Notes under the pieces: model-generated | Told to the model about the DNA's origin: nothing | Database searches by the model: none | Seen by the model: only the letters and a program-made list of their open reading frames with translations | Assembly: GCF_000158475.2 (NCBI RefSeq) | Contig: NZ_KI392031.1 | Span: 931,786-995,785, forward strand | Reading direction: 5' to 3' | DNA length: 64,000 nucleotides | Source of the DNA: Oxalobacter paraformigenes | GTDB taxonomy: Bacteria > Pseudomonadota > Gammaproteobacteria > Burkholderiales > Burkholderiaceae_D | Part shown: piece after piece, positions 8,878 to 17,935 of the stretch | Layout of the letters: each line of letters begins with the position of its first letter | Position numbering within the stretch: the first letter of the stretch is position 1 | Program-made: the position numbers and the translations under genes

Positions 8878-9893
8878 AACAGTACCTGAACACCCTTTAC
8901 GTCACCACACCGGAGAGTTACCTCTTCAAGGACGGCGAATGCGTCGCCATCAGACAGGAAGGGCAGGTCAAGGGAAAAATTCCCGTTCATACGCTGGGCA
9001 GCCTCGTTCTTTTCGGACAGGTATCATGCAGCCCGTTTTTGCTGGGACACTGCGCCGAAAACGGCGTCACCGTTTCATGGCTGACGGAAAACGGCCGCTT
9101 CCTCGCCGCCATGAACGGCCCCGTTTCGGGAAACGTCCTCCTGCGCCGCGAACAGTACCGTCAGGCCGACGACGCCACAGCCAGTGCCCGGCTGGCGCGC
9201 GCTTTCTGCATCGGAAAAATCGTCAACTGCCGCACCGTCCTCCGACGAACCGCCCGCGAACGCCCGCATCCGGAACTGAGTGAAGCCGGCAACCGGCTTT
9301 CGCAGTCCCTGATGCGCCTCAAGCAGGACTTGCCGCTGGACGTTGTCCGCGGAATCGAGGGGGAAGCCGCCAATACCTATTTCGGCGTATTCCGCCATCT
9401 GCTTACAGAAAAGAGCGGCGCCTTTACCTTCAATGGCCGGAGCCGGCGGCCGCCGCGGGACGCAATCAACTGCCTGCTGTCTTTCTGCTATACCCTGCTG
9501 GCGCACGACATCCGCAGCGCACTGGAAAGTGCCGGCCTCGATCCGGCCGTCGGATTCCTGCATCGTGACCGGCCGGGAAGGCCGGGACTGGCGCTTGATA
9601 TAATGGAAGAATTCCGCCCCTATCTTGTGGACAGGCTGGTCTGCACCCTCATCAACCGGGGCCAGATCAGACCGGAACAGTTCAAAAAAACCGAATCCGG
9701 GGCGGTACGGATGAAAGACGAATTGCGCCGGGAAATCCTCCTGGCCTGGCAAAACCGCAAACAGGAAACCGTCCTGCATCCTTTTCTGAAAGAAAAAATG
9801 CCCATCGGCCTGCTGTGGCACATGCAAGCCAGACTGCTTGCCCGGACACTTCGCGGCGATCAGGCCGACTATCCCCCCTTTGTCACGAGGTGA
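8874..9893 (+). CDS. cas1: CRISPR integrase Cas1
   Basis: Cas1 with Cas2 inserts new spacers at the leader end of the array. The 339-residue type I-C form contains the metal ligands E164 (RGIEGEAANTYFG), H230 (VGFLHRDRPGRPGLALD) and D242/E245 (LDIMEEFRPYLVDR), so catalysis should be intact. An open frame runs upstream to 8811 within cas4. ATG 8874, overlapping the cas4 stop and starting MKQYLNTLYV, is the standard N-terminus. Confidence 0.96.
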   Translation: MKQYLNTLYVTTPESYLFKDGECVAIRQEGQVKGKIPVHTLGSLVLFGQVSCSPFLLGHCAENGVTVSWLTENGRFLAAMNGPVSGNVLLRREQYRQADDATASARLARAFCIGKIVNCRTVLRRTARERPHPELSEAGNRLSQSLMRLKQDLPLDVVRGIEGEAANTYFGVFRHLLTEKSGAFTFNGRSRRPPRDAINCLLSFCYTLLAHDIRSALESAGLDPAVGFLHRDRPGRPGLALDIMEEFRPYLVDRLVCTLINRGQIRPEQFKKTESGAVRMKDELRREILLAWQNRKQETVLHPFLKEKMPIGLLWHMQARLLARTLRGDQADYPPFVTR

Positions 9894-9896
9894 ATC

Positions 9897-10187
9897 ATGA
9901 TGGTACTGGTCAGCTACGACGTCAACACGGAAGACCGGCAGGGACAGAAACGGCTCCGGAAAATAGCGAAGCTCTGCGAAAACTGGGGACAGCGCGTCCA
10001 GTATTCGGTTTTCGAATGTCTTGTCGAACCGGCGCAATGGACAGCCCTGCGTGCCGCTTTAATCAATTGCATGGATGAGGAAAAGGACAGCCTGCGCTTT
10101 TATTTTCTGGGCGCCAACTGGAAAAACCGGCTGGAACATGTGGGGGCGAAAGCCGCCATTGATCCCGAAGGGCCGCTCGTTTTCTGA
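9897..10187 (+). CDS. cas2: CRISPR adaptation protein Cas2
   Basis: Cas2 bridges two Cas1 dimers in the spacer integration complex. The 96-residue protein has the ferredoxin-like start MVLVSYDVNT with the conserved Asp 8, then RLRKIAKLCENWGQRVQYSVFEC. It follows cas1 by three bases, with GAGGTGA just before its ATG. It is the last cas gene; the leader and array follow on the same strand. Confidence 0.96.
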   Translation: MMVLVSYDVNTEDRQGQKRLRKIAKLCENWGQRVQYSVFECLVEPAQWTALRAALINCMDEEKDSLRFYFLGANWKNRLEHVGAKAAIDPEGPLVF

Positions 10188-10421
10188 AAACCGCGGCATT
10201 GAAAACCCGCTTGAGACAAAGGAGACCGCTTACGAAAAAACAAACGCGAGAACCAGAGGTTCACAGACTCTTCCCGGAGAGATGCTCGCACGCCCAAGTC
10301 TTTGAAAATAGGGCGAAAACGGTTTCCCTCATAAAAAAAGGCCGTAACGGGCCAGAAAAAAGGGGAGGTTCTCGCATTTTGCCTTGCAAAAGCCCTGTTC
10401 ATCAGGTTTTCAAAAGGCACA
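10188..10421 (+). promoter_or_regulatory. CRISPR leader
   Basis: This AT-richer region between cas2 and the first repeat has no gene. It lies at the array end opposite the degenerate repeat, the expected place of the leader that drives transcription and guides integration. It contains a 9-bp inverted repeat, GCGAGAACC at 10246-10254 and GGTTCTCGC at 10367-10375. The exact promoter is not clear to me. Confidence 0.75.
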
Positions 10422-11119
10422 GTCGCACCCCTCGCGGGTGCGTGGATTGAAACCAAAATAGGCGGTAGGTTATGAAACAGACAACTAGTCGCACCCCTCG
10501 CGGGTGCGTGGATTGAAACGTATCGGCTCCATCGTCACCAGTACCGGCACCGGGTCGCACCCCTCGCGGGTGCGTGGATTGAAACTTTGCCAATTATGCC
10601 CGCCTGTTCCAGTCTGTCCGGTCGCACCCCTCGCGGGTGCGTGGATTGAAACTCGCGCTGAATATACAGGCTCCGGCGCTCTTGTCTCGTCGCACCCCTC
10701 GCGGGTGCGTGGATTGAAACGCGGACTGTATCGCCATTTACGAACAGTCGTACCGCGTCGCACCCCTCGCGGGTGCGTGGATTGAAACAATTTCCGAGCA
10801 AAGGCATTGATGCTCAATCCCGTCGCACCCCTCGCGGGTGCGTGGATTGAAACTCTGACGATGACCAGGAGGCCGTACTGGACGCCGGTCGCACCCCTCG
10901 CGGGTGCGTGGATTGAAACACCGATTAGAAGCCCGACTATGCAATAAATCAACTGGTCGCACCCCTCGCGGGTGCGTGGATTGAAACTCCGGCCAAAGAC
11001 CTTGAGCGGACGCTAAACCGGGTCGCACCCCTCGCGGGTGCGTGGATTGAAACGTCCCCGCACCGGATGCTGGAGACGAGGAGAAAGGTCGCACCCCTCG
11101 CGGGTGCGCGGGGTAACCT
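10422..11119 (+). CRISPR. type I-C CRISPR array, 11 repeats and 10 spacers
   Basis: The 32-base repeat starts GTCGCACCCC, has the palindrome CGCACCC/GGGTGCG and ends GTGGATTGAAAC, the type I-C form; the ATTGAAAC end gives the crRNA 5' handle, so transcription is rightward. Repeats start at 10422, 10488, 10554, 10621, 10689, 10757, 10822, 10888, 10956, 11022 and 11088. The first ten are identical. The last keeps 20 bases and then diverges (GCGGGGTAACCT), marking the old, leader-distal end. Spacers are 33-36 bases. Spacer 5 (10721-10756) is identical to 50241-50276 in this same window. I saw no match in the window for the other nine. Confidence 0.98.
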
Positions 11120-11575
11120 CCATTTTCCGTCCTGTCGTCAATACCCGTTTATGAACTGCCCCGATTGCCCATGAGCCAATCGGAAGCGCCATTTCTCCGG
11201 ACAGACCGTACAGGAAGCCACGCTGTTCTTTTTTGCACGCGAATGGAATCGCCTTTTTTCCGGAAAGCGCCTGCCGTTTCCGATTGCCACCTTGCCCGGG
11301 CAGGGACGGCTTTGCCGGCAAGGGTGGCCAGCGGCGAAAGCGGCGGCAGCGGTTTTTTCCCTGCTGACAGCCTGTTTTCGCCTTGCCATTTCTTTGAAAA
11401 AGGACTTGAAAAATATCAACGGGAACCCATTTTACAAACAGGGACGGGATTTTCCATCAGGTGAAAATCCCGGTTTCGGAACCTCTTTCCAATACAAAAA
11501 GGAAGGGGAGACGATATGACAGACACCTGAAAGGCCAATCCGTTTGGATGGCTTGACATAATGGAGGAATAGACT
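11120..11575. other. gap between CRISPR array and hsp20
   Basis: No gene is recognisable in the first 280 bases after the array. The last 170 bases hold the sigma32-like promoter and the long leader of the small heat-shock gene. Confidence 0.5.
11405..11432 (+). promoter_or_regulatory. sigma32-type heat-shock promoter of hsp20
   Basis: CTTGAAA at 11405-11411, a 13-base spacer and ACCCATTT at 11425-11432 match the sigma32 consensus (CTTGAAA, then CCCCATNT). Transcription would begin near 11440, leaving a 5' leader of about 135 bases before the ATG at 11576. The match and the gene it precedes support each other. Confidence 0.6.
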
Positions 11576-12022
11576 ATGTTACCCAGCGTTTTTGGTGAAA
11601 AACTGTTCGACGACATGTTTGGCGACGCCTTCACTCTGGTGCCCGCTTTCGCGAAAAATGCCTCTGTATTCGGTTCGAATGTCAAAAACCTGATGAAGAC
11701 CGATGTCCGGGAACTGGACAATACCTACGAACTGGACATTGATTTGCCGGGCTTCAAAAAGGAAGACGTCAAGATCGAACTGGACAACGGTTGCCTGACG
11801 ATCAGCGCCGCCAGAACGGCGGACAGTGAGGAAAAAGACAAAAAAGGCCAGTTTATCCGCCGGGAACGGTATTCCGGCGAATGCAGCCGCAGTTTTTACA
11901 TCGGCGAGAATATCGAACCGAAGGATGTCACCGCGAAATTCGAGAACGGCATCCTGCAAATCGCTTTCCCGAAAGCACCGGTTCCCAAACAGCCTGAAAA
12001 CAAACTCATCCCGATTGCTTGA
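11576..12022 (+). CDS. Hsp20/alpha-crystallin small heat-shock protein
   Basis: ATP-independent cytoplasmic chaperone that holds unfolding proteins. The 148-residue protein has a short N-terminal arm (MLPSVFGEKLFDDMFGD), then the alpha-crystallin domain from about 42 with YELDIDLPGFKKEDVKIEL, RRERYSGECSRSFYI, and the conserved FENGILQIAFPK. A C-terminal NKLIPIA carries the I-P-I anchor used in oligomer assembly. GGAGG at 11563-11567 supports ATG 11576. It is monocistronic, between the sigma32-type promoter and a strong terminator. Confidence 0.93.
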   Translation: MLPSVFGEKLFDDMFGDAFTLVPAFAKNASVFGSNVKNLMKTDVRELDNTYELDIDLPGFKKEDVKIELDNGCLTISAARTADSEEKDKKGQFIRRERYSGECSRSFYIGENIEPKDVTAKFENGILQIAFPKAPVPKQPENKLIPIA

Positions 12023-12038
12023 GAAGAACCGTTGCCTC

Positions 12039-12066
12039 AAAAAAGCCGGAGCAATCCGGCTTTTTT
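12039..12066 (+). terminator. rho-independent terminator of hsp20
   Basis: AAAAAAGCCGGA (12039-12050), loop GCAA, TCCGGCTTTTTT (12055-12066): a perfect 12-bp stem ending in a T run, 17 bases after the hsp20 stop. Confidence 0.9.
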
Positions 12067-12636
12067 ACGGGCATGCCCCGGTTCTGTCCGGAAAGCGAAA
12101 ACCCGTTTCACCCGGTACGGCCCTGGAAAAACCGGTCGCAAGGGGAGGCTGCCTGCGGCATGACGGAACGGAGCGAAGGCGGCGCATAACCCGGCACATC
12201 AGGCAAAAAAGGAAGAAAATCGTTGAAAACGTCCGGCTGGCCCGACCGGAAAGAATGGCCAAAGGAGGGAAAGAGGGGCAAACAGGCTGCCCGCAAATGA
12301 CGGGTTTTATTGACGGCTCCGCAAAAGCCGTGACAGGTCTCCTCTTTTCTTCAAAACGCCTGCCATGACGCCTGCGAGCCCATGTGCCGGAAAACCGGCA
12401 AAAAGGCGTGTTTTCCCGCTTTTGACCGGCGTTGGCTTTCCGCTTTTCGGGGACAGAAGGAAAAGCGGTTTACCGCTTCTTCCGGGTTCCGGACAGGATC
12501 CGTGCAAAAAGCCCTTCATCCATACCGTGCTTCTGCCCGGCAGTCCGGTCATTGGCCTTTTTTTCCGGCAGGCATGCCAAAAAATGTGCGGGCCTTGTCT
12601 CTTTCCGGCCTGAGCGGTTTTCCGCTTGCCGGGAAA
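12067..12636. other. intergenic stretch without recognised gene
   Basis: About 570 bases lie between the hsp20 terminator and the end of the leftward gene at 12637. Open frames on both strands have no family resemblance and no ribosome binding site. It is rich in CCGGAAA and TTTCCGG words. Small inverted repeats of these words occur, but none is a clear terminator. Confidence 0.5.
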
Positions 12637-13599
12637 TCAGACCTTTATCGAAAAAAAGGCCGACCGCAGGACAGGATCGGCCAGATTGATCATGGCCATA
12701 TGATGCTCGATCAGGGCGGAGCTGGCGGAATACAGCCTGAAACGGCCGCGGATCGTCGAGATTTCCACGACCAGTCCCGCGATATCCAGCGAGTCGCAAG
12801 CCTCGAAAACGGCCTGACCGGCTTCAGGCATCATTTTCCCGCCCGCCTCCTGCCAGGCAGGCTGGAAATAGCTGATCAGTCCGGCTTCGGCCAGACAGAT
12901 TTTCTGATGCTCCGTTAAGGGATGGTCCCGAACCGAAACGAACCGGTTCCCGCCCGGCGCTTCCTTCCCGTTTTCATGCTGCAAGCGGCCGGATAAGGCA
13001 ATCAGTTCGTAAGGCAGGTACTGGAACGCGTAAATGATGATTTCGTCGTCCGGCAAGGCCTGTTGCATGGCTCCCAGAAGCTCTTGCAGCGGCCCGTTCC
13101 GGACAATCCGCTCGAAAACCGGGGTGTCTCCTTCAGCGAAAACATTGCCGATATATAAAACTTCCATATCGTTGGGAAAGCGGTCTTGCTTCAGGACGTC
13201 GGGATGCTGGCTGAGTCCCATCGCGGTCAGCAGGCGAACGCATTCGCCTTTTTCATCCAGTATGCGTATCTCCCGGTGCGGAAAAGGCGAGAGCGCGATT
13301 GCCGTCTCCTTTTCTTTCAGCGGCAGTGCCAGTTCAAAAGGGATGGATTTCGGCACCCCGCCGGCCTTGCACACCAGATCGCCGCCAATCCGGTTCCGGG
13401 ACCCGGAAAAAGTCGCGGGATCGAATGAAAACGCCGGTCTTTTGCACACCAGATAAATATGGGAATCGGACAGGACAGGCCTCATTTTGTCGCCGAAATC
13501 CATGTCCGGCCGGAGCTGGCTGGCCGGCAGCGCCATCGCTCCCCAGGAACGCAAATGAACCGAGAGTCCGGACAAGGCTTTTCCAGTTGACGCATTCAT
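12637..13599 (-). CDS. conserved hypothetical protein with YIG-like core
   Basis: A 320-residue protein of no confirmed function. Residues 146-175 read EVLYIGNVFAEGDTPVFERI followed by an LQELL helix. Residues 237-247 read AEAGLISYFQP. This order (YIG, then Arg 164, then a Glu at 238 before a hydrophobic run, F and P) resembles the GIY-YIG nuclease layout, but is too weak to call a nuclease. The last third contains LYSASSALIEHHMAMINLA. The frame is open from 13686, but the leftward ATG at 13599 follows GGGGAGGA with good spacing, so I use it. The protein has no signal peptide and stands alone between two long gaps. Confidence 0.7.
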   Translation of the reverse strand: MNASTGKALSGLSVHLRSWGAMALPASQLRPDMDFGDKMRPVLSDSHIYLVCKRPAFSFDPATFSGSRNRIGGDLVCKAGGVPKSIPFELALPLKEKETAIALSPFPHREIRILDEKGECVRLLTAMGLSQHPDVLKQDRFPNDMEVLYIGNVFAEGDTPVFERIVRNGPLQELLGAMQQALPDDEIIIYAFQYLPYELIALSGRLQHENGKEAPGGNRFVSVRDHPLTEHQKICLAEAGLISYFQPAWQEAGGKMMPEAGQAVFEACDSLDIAGLVVEISTIRGRFRLYSASSALIEHHMAMINLADPVLRSAFFSIKV

Positions 13600-14638
13600 A
13601 TCGAAATCCTCCCCGTTTATCGCATACACAGCATAAACCATACCATACCGCCCTGTACCATAGCCGACATTCCCCGGCGCTGGCAAGCTGCAAAACCGCC
13701 CTATGTTGACAAAACCGGTGAAACCCGGCGGAACCGGCTGCGGCGCTGCGAAAGATGGCCAACCTGTTTTCCCGCTTTCCGGGCGTCTCCGGACAAATGG
13801 CTTTCGCTCCTCGCCGCGCCTGAGAGGATCGCCGGTTTTCCCGGCCGGAAAGGAAAACCCGTTTTTCCCGGAGTGCCCGGTTTCCAGTCCGAATGAACAG
13901 GCAGGAAGGCCTGCAAATGGCTACGACGCGTCCCCGGAAAAAAAGAACCGGCATCAGGAGGAAAGCGGTTCAGGCCGGACGCTCTGTCCGATTCATCGGG
14001 AAGCCAAACGAAAAAGGGCAATGAAGGGAAAAAGGCCGCCCGTGCGCCCGTCTGTCCCGTTTTGGAAACAGGCCGGAGGCGGCCAAACCGCCGGAAAAAG
14101 AGTCCCGCTTGCCGCATGGAACAGACTTCAGGCGGCCAAAGGAAGCGAAAACGGATGAAATCCTGAACCCCGGCGGAAAACATGGGATAACGGCAACCGT
14201 CTTCCGACAGGGACACAGGCTGCCGCCTTTTCCGCCTCCCAAAAGCGCTCTTTTTTCTTGCCATCCCGTCTTTGCGCCGCACCTTGTCCTTGCCGGCCTT
14301 TGTTTATCCGGTCGCTTTAGTCCTGAGACCGGAAAAAAAGGCCATAAAGGCCCGCAAAAGAAAGCGCATCCCGGGCGGCAGGACAAACGGTGACCCGGCA
14401 AACGGCAGCATGAAACCGCCCCGATTGCTTGCCTGAAAATTTCCCCGCGCCCTGGCGCAAGCCATTACCGGCATTCCCGGCACTTTCCGGAAAAAAGAAA
14501 AAGGCAACACCCATCCACCTGCGCCCGGTTTTTGCAAAGCTCCGGCAACAGGAGACGGAAGCCGGCAGATTGACGTCCGTCGTCCCGGCAAGCCACAGGG
14601 AGCAGAGGCCTGGACAGCCGGCAATAAAGCGCCCGGCA
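13600..14638. other. intergenic stretch without recognised gene
   Basis: About 1.04 kb. It contains several stop-free frames on both strands, none with a recognisable family, codon pattern or ribosome binding site. Words such as GGCCGGA, GGAAAA and TTTTCCGG recur. The promoter of the leftward gene at 13599 must lie at the left end; I see nothing else to report. Confidence 0.5.
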
Positions 14639-17600
14639 TCAGACCGCAGCCGCTTTCCAGACCCATTTGCCCAGAACGGCCAGCAGATCGGCCATTTCCA
14701 CCGGTTTGACGAGATAGTCGTTAATGCCGGCGTCAAGGGCCATTTTCCGGTCTTCATCAAAGGCATTCGCCGACATGGCAATGACAGGGACCGTTGCCGC
14801 GTCCCGGCGGGGCAGGGCGCGGATAACCCGTGTGGCGTCCATGCCGTCCAGCACGGGCATGCGGATATCCATCAGAATGGCGCTGTAATGCCCTTCAGGC
14901 GACGCCTGGAATTTCTCGACCGCGACCTGTCCGTTTTCGGCCGGATCGACCTGCATGCCGTGCAATTCCATCAGTGACCGGGCGATTTCCATGTTCAGTT
15001 CATTGTCTTCCACGAGCAAAAACCGGCGACCGGCGAACTGGATGTCCGAAACCGTTTTCCGGGCTGTCCGTTTGCCCGGCTTCATGAACACGTCGCAAAG
15101 GGACGACAGGGAAAGCGGTTTCGTGATGACGTGATCCGCGCCAGCCTCGCGCGCCTCATCCCCGATTGCCGTCCAGTTGCCGGCCGTCATGACCGCAAGC
15201 GTGGTGTCAGGGCCGACCAGTTTGCGGATCGCGCGCGCCGTTTCGATCCCGTCCATATCCGGCATGTCATGCCCGATCAGGGCCACATCGTAACGGCCGC
15301 CTTTTTCTGCCGCCATTTTCACCGCCTCGATGGCCTTGAACCCGGAATCGACCCGGAACGCCTTTGCGCCGATGTCGGCCAGAAGACGGGAAGTCTGCTC
15401 CGCGGCAAGCCGGTCGCCGTCCGCCACGAGCACCTGTCTGCCCCCAAGCAGTTCGCGGGATTCGCCGCGGTTTTCCGCTTCCTGATCGCCTGTAACGAGT
15501 TTAAGGGGAAGCGTGACGGTAAAGACGGTTCCGCGGTTCTTTTCGCTTTGCACCTCGATCGTCCCGCCCATCAACTGGACCATGCTGTGCACAATCGACA
15601 GACCCAGCCCGCTGCCGATCTTGTTTCGGGCGATATCGGTCGTTTCCTGCTCGAAAGGAACGTAAAGCCGTTTCATGAATTCAGGCGACATGCCGATGCC
15701 GGTATCGCTGATCCTGAACTGGACATAGGCAAAACCGTTCGCTCGCCGGGATTCCCCGATATCAAGGTCGATTTTGCCGCCGGCCGGCGTGAACTTCAGG
15801 GCGTTGGACAGCAGATTCATCAGAATCTGGTTGATCCGCAGGGCGTCGCCGATATAGAAACGTTCCAGCACCCCCACATGGTGAATCCGGCAAGAGAGCC
15901 TGTTCTCCAGCGCCTGGGGATAAATGATCGTGTTGATCTGGCTGATTAAGCCGGAAAAATCGAAGCGGGCATTTGTCAGGATCATTTTGCCGCTTTCGAT
16001 TTTCGACATGTCGAGAATGTCGTTGATCAGCGACAGCAGATAACGTGAGGAAACGTCGATTTTGGAAAAACACTCCCTGACACGTTCCGGCTCGTTCATC
16101 TTCAGTTGCCCGATCGCGCTCATGCCGATAATCGCGTTCATCGGCGTCCGGATATCGTGGCTCATGCGGGAGAAAAAATCGGATTTGGCCTGATTGGCCG
16201 CTTTCGCCGAAGCGAGCGCGTTCCGCAAAACCTGCTCCTGGAGCATTTTCTCGGTACGCTGGTCGTCCAGCACCTTCAGGAGCAAAATGCAAAGCACCTC
16301 GTCGCTATAAGGATTCTCCACCTGAATACAGGTGACCGAAAGCCAGTGATACACGCGATCGCGCCCCATTCTCTGGCATTCCATATAGACTTCCTGCTCA
16401 CCCGAAGCGAAACGTCGCTCTAGCGAATCCGCCGAAAAAGTGTGGATGAAATCGTCCCGATAGGAAGGATGCAGGCCTTCGGCCGTCTTCCTTAGCTGGT
16501 CGCTGTAATGGCCGTAAGGGTCGATCTCGTCGATATAGTCCCGTTCATTCAGGGCTTCATACGTATCCTGCGTCAGGTTGGCCCGGACAATCAGCTGATA
16601 AGCCGTATAAATGGCCGTGCGCAGCGAACGGTTCTCGATCAGCCGTTCCTGTTCCTGCTCTTTCTGAAGCCGCTTGATCTCGCTGATGTCTGAAAAAACC
16701 ACCTGGATCACTTCGATGCCGTCGTGATTGATGAGCCGTTCCATCATCACGCTGACCCAGCAGGAAGCCCCGTCTTTTTTTAACGCCTCGCGTTCGTAGA
16801 AAACGGAACCGCCATGCCGGCCCAGTTCATCGACTGTCCGGTGGATCCATTCCGAATCGCCGTCGCTGACTGTCACGAACGGATCGTTCAGCTGGCGGCA
16901 ATATTCCTCTTCGGTATAGCCGTAAATTTCCCAGGCGCTGCGGTTGGCGTTGATGACCCGGTGGGCGGAATCCGTCGAAATCTGGACGATTCCGCACGGG
17001 ACGGTGTTATACAACTGGGACAGGAAAGCCGCCTGCCGCGAAATATTCCGGTTGGCTTTTTCCAGCGCCACTTCCCGTTCGACCCGTTCAGTGATATCCG
17101 TGATGAAACAGCTGACCACCGTTTCGTTGTCCACGTCGGTAAACCGCTTGCCCAGATCGAGCACCCAGCGGACGCCGCCATCCGGCCTGACGATCCGGTA
17201 TTCCCCGCTGTAGGAATCACCTGAGGCCAGACTGGCGGAAACCCGGTCGCGCATCTCGACGAAATCGTCCGGATGAATGAATCCGGCACAACTGTTGACC
17301 GCTGCGCGGTAAGCCGCGGCGCTTTCATACCCGAGCATCCGGCACAACCCGTCGCTGATCCACTTCGTCGTGAATTTTTCATCCGGATAACACACCATCA
17401 TGCCGCCCGGCAACTGATGCAGCATCAGTTCGATCTGCTGTTCCTTTTCCGACAGAAGACGCTGGAGCTGGTAATAATTTTCCCGGGCGACCTCATAGGG
17501 AAACGCCTCGCCCGGCCTGAGCGCCTCAAAAGGAACGGAATGGTGAATATGGGCCGTTTTCAAAAGCCCGTCGATCCGTTTGAAAACGAAAGTGACCCGC

Positions 17601-17935
17601 TGCCGTACCCGGAGCAGCGCGCCGGGTTCGACTGATTCCAGTTCGCTTACGCCCTCGCACAGCCAGCAATCGTCCCCCAGACGGGTCACCACGTATTCCT
17701 CGTCCCACATCCGGCAGGGCATCAGCTCGTTCCGGACATTTCCGAACCACCGGCTGACCGCTTCGCGACCCTCGGCTTTCTGGTCTTTTCCCGCTCCCAG
17801 CCAGACGATATCGTCCGTAAACGTCGAAATGAGAAAATCGACATCGCTCTCGCAAAAGTAATGGCGAAGAATCGTCGCCGCCAGATTTTCGACTTCCCTG
17901 ATATCGTCCACTGTCCTGTCCCGTCCACGGATCAC
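14639..17935 (-). CDS. hybrid sensor histidine kinase with SnoaL-like, PAS and two receiver domains
   Basis: Large signalling protein of 1098 aa without membrane segments. Residues 10-140 resemble a SnoaL/NTF2-like ligand pocket. PAS segments with PAC ends cover about 165-285 (HPDDF, YRIVRPDGGVRWVLD, FITDITER), 300-420 and 440-560. The HisKA phosphorylation site is H593 in FFSRMSHDIRTPMNAIIGMS. The ATPase has NLLSNALKFTP, DTGIGM and GSGLGLSIV. The first receiver (834-950) has Gly 888 where the phospho-acceptor Asp belongs (ALIGHDMPDMDG). The second (972-1090) has Asp 1023 (ILMDIRMP). No partner regulator is adjacent, so output is probably by phosphotransfer to a distant Hpt or regulator protein. 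Confidence 0.92.
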   Translation of the reverse strand: MIRGRDRTVDDIREVENLAATILRHYFCESDVDFLISTFTDDIVWLGAGKDQKAEGREAVSRWFGNVRNELMPCRMWDEEYVVTRLGDDCWLCEGVSELESVEPGALLRVRQRVTFVFKRIDGLLKTAHIHHSVPFEALRPGEAFPYEVARENYYQLQRLLSEKEQQIELMLHQLPGGMMVCYPDEKFTTKWISDGLCRMLGYESAAAYRAAVNSCAGFIHPDDFVEMRDRVSASLASGDSYSGEYRIVRPDGGVRWVLDLGKRFTDVDNETVVSCFITDITERVEREVALEKANRNISRQAAFLSQLYNTVPCGIVQISTDSAHRVINANRSAWEIYGYTEEEYCRQLNDPFVTVSDGDSEWIHRTVDELGRHGGSVFYEREALKKDGASCWVSVMMERLINHDGIEVIQVVFSDISEIKRLQKEQEQERLIENRSLRTAIYTAYQLIVRANLTQDTYEALNERDYIDEIDPYGHYSDQLRKTAEGLHPSYRDDFIHTFSADSLERRFASGEQEVYMECQRMGRDRVYHWLSVTCIQVENPYSDEVLCILLLKVLDDQRTEKMLQEQVLRNALASAKAANQAKSDFFSRMSHDIRTPMNAIIGMSAIGQLKMNEPERVRECFSKIDVSSRYLLSLINDILDMSKIESGKMILTNARFDFSGLISQINTIIYPQALENRLSCRIHHVGVLERFYIGDALRINQILMNLLSNALKFTPAGGKIDLDIGESRRANGFAYVQFRISDTGIGMSPEFMKRLYVPFEQETTDIARNKIGSGLGLSIVHSMVQLMGGTIEVQSEKNRGTVFTVTLPLKLVTGDQEAENRGESRELLGGRQVLVADGDRLAAEQTSRLLADIGAKAFRVDSGFKAIEAVKMAAEKGGRYDVALIGHDMPDMDGIETARAIRKLVGPDTTLAVMTAGNWTAIGDEAREAGADHVITKPLSLSSLCDVFMKPGKRTARKTVSDIQFAGRRFLLVEDNELNMEIARSLMELHGMQVDPAENGQVAVEKFQASPEGHYSAILMDIRMPVLDGMDATRVIRALPRRDAATVPVIAMSANAFDEDRKMALDAGINDYLVKPVEMADLLAVLGKWVWKAAAV

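Noticed and set aside
10350-10375. Terminator in the CRISPR leader
   Set aside because: GGCC pairs only over four bases, and the T run lies on the opposite strand.
10402-11094. Frames inside the CRISPR array with repeated FQSTHPRGVR or NPRTREGCD
   Set aside because: They are translations of the repeats, not proteins.
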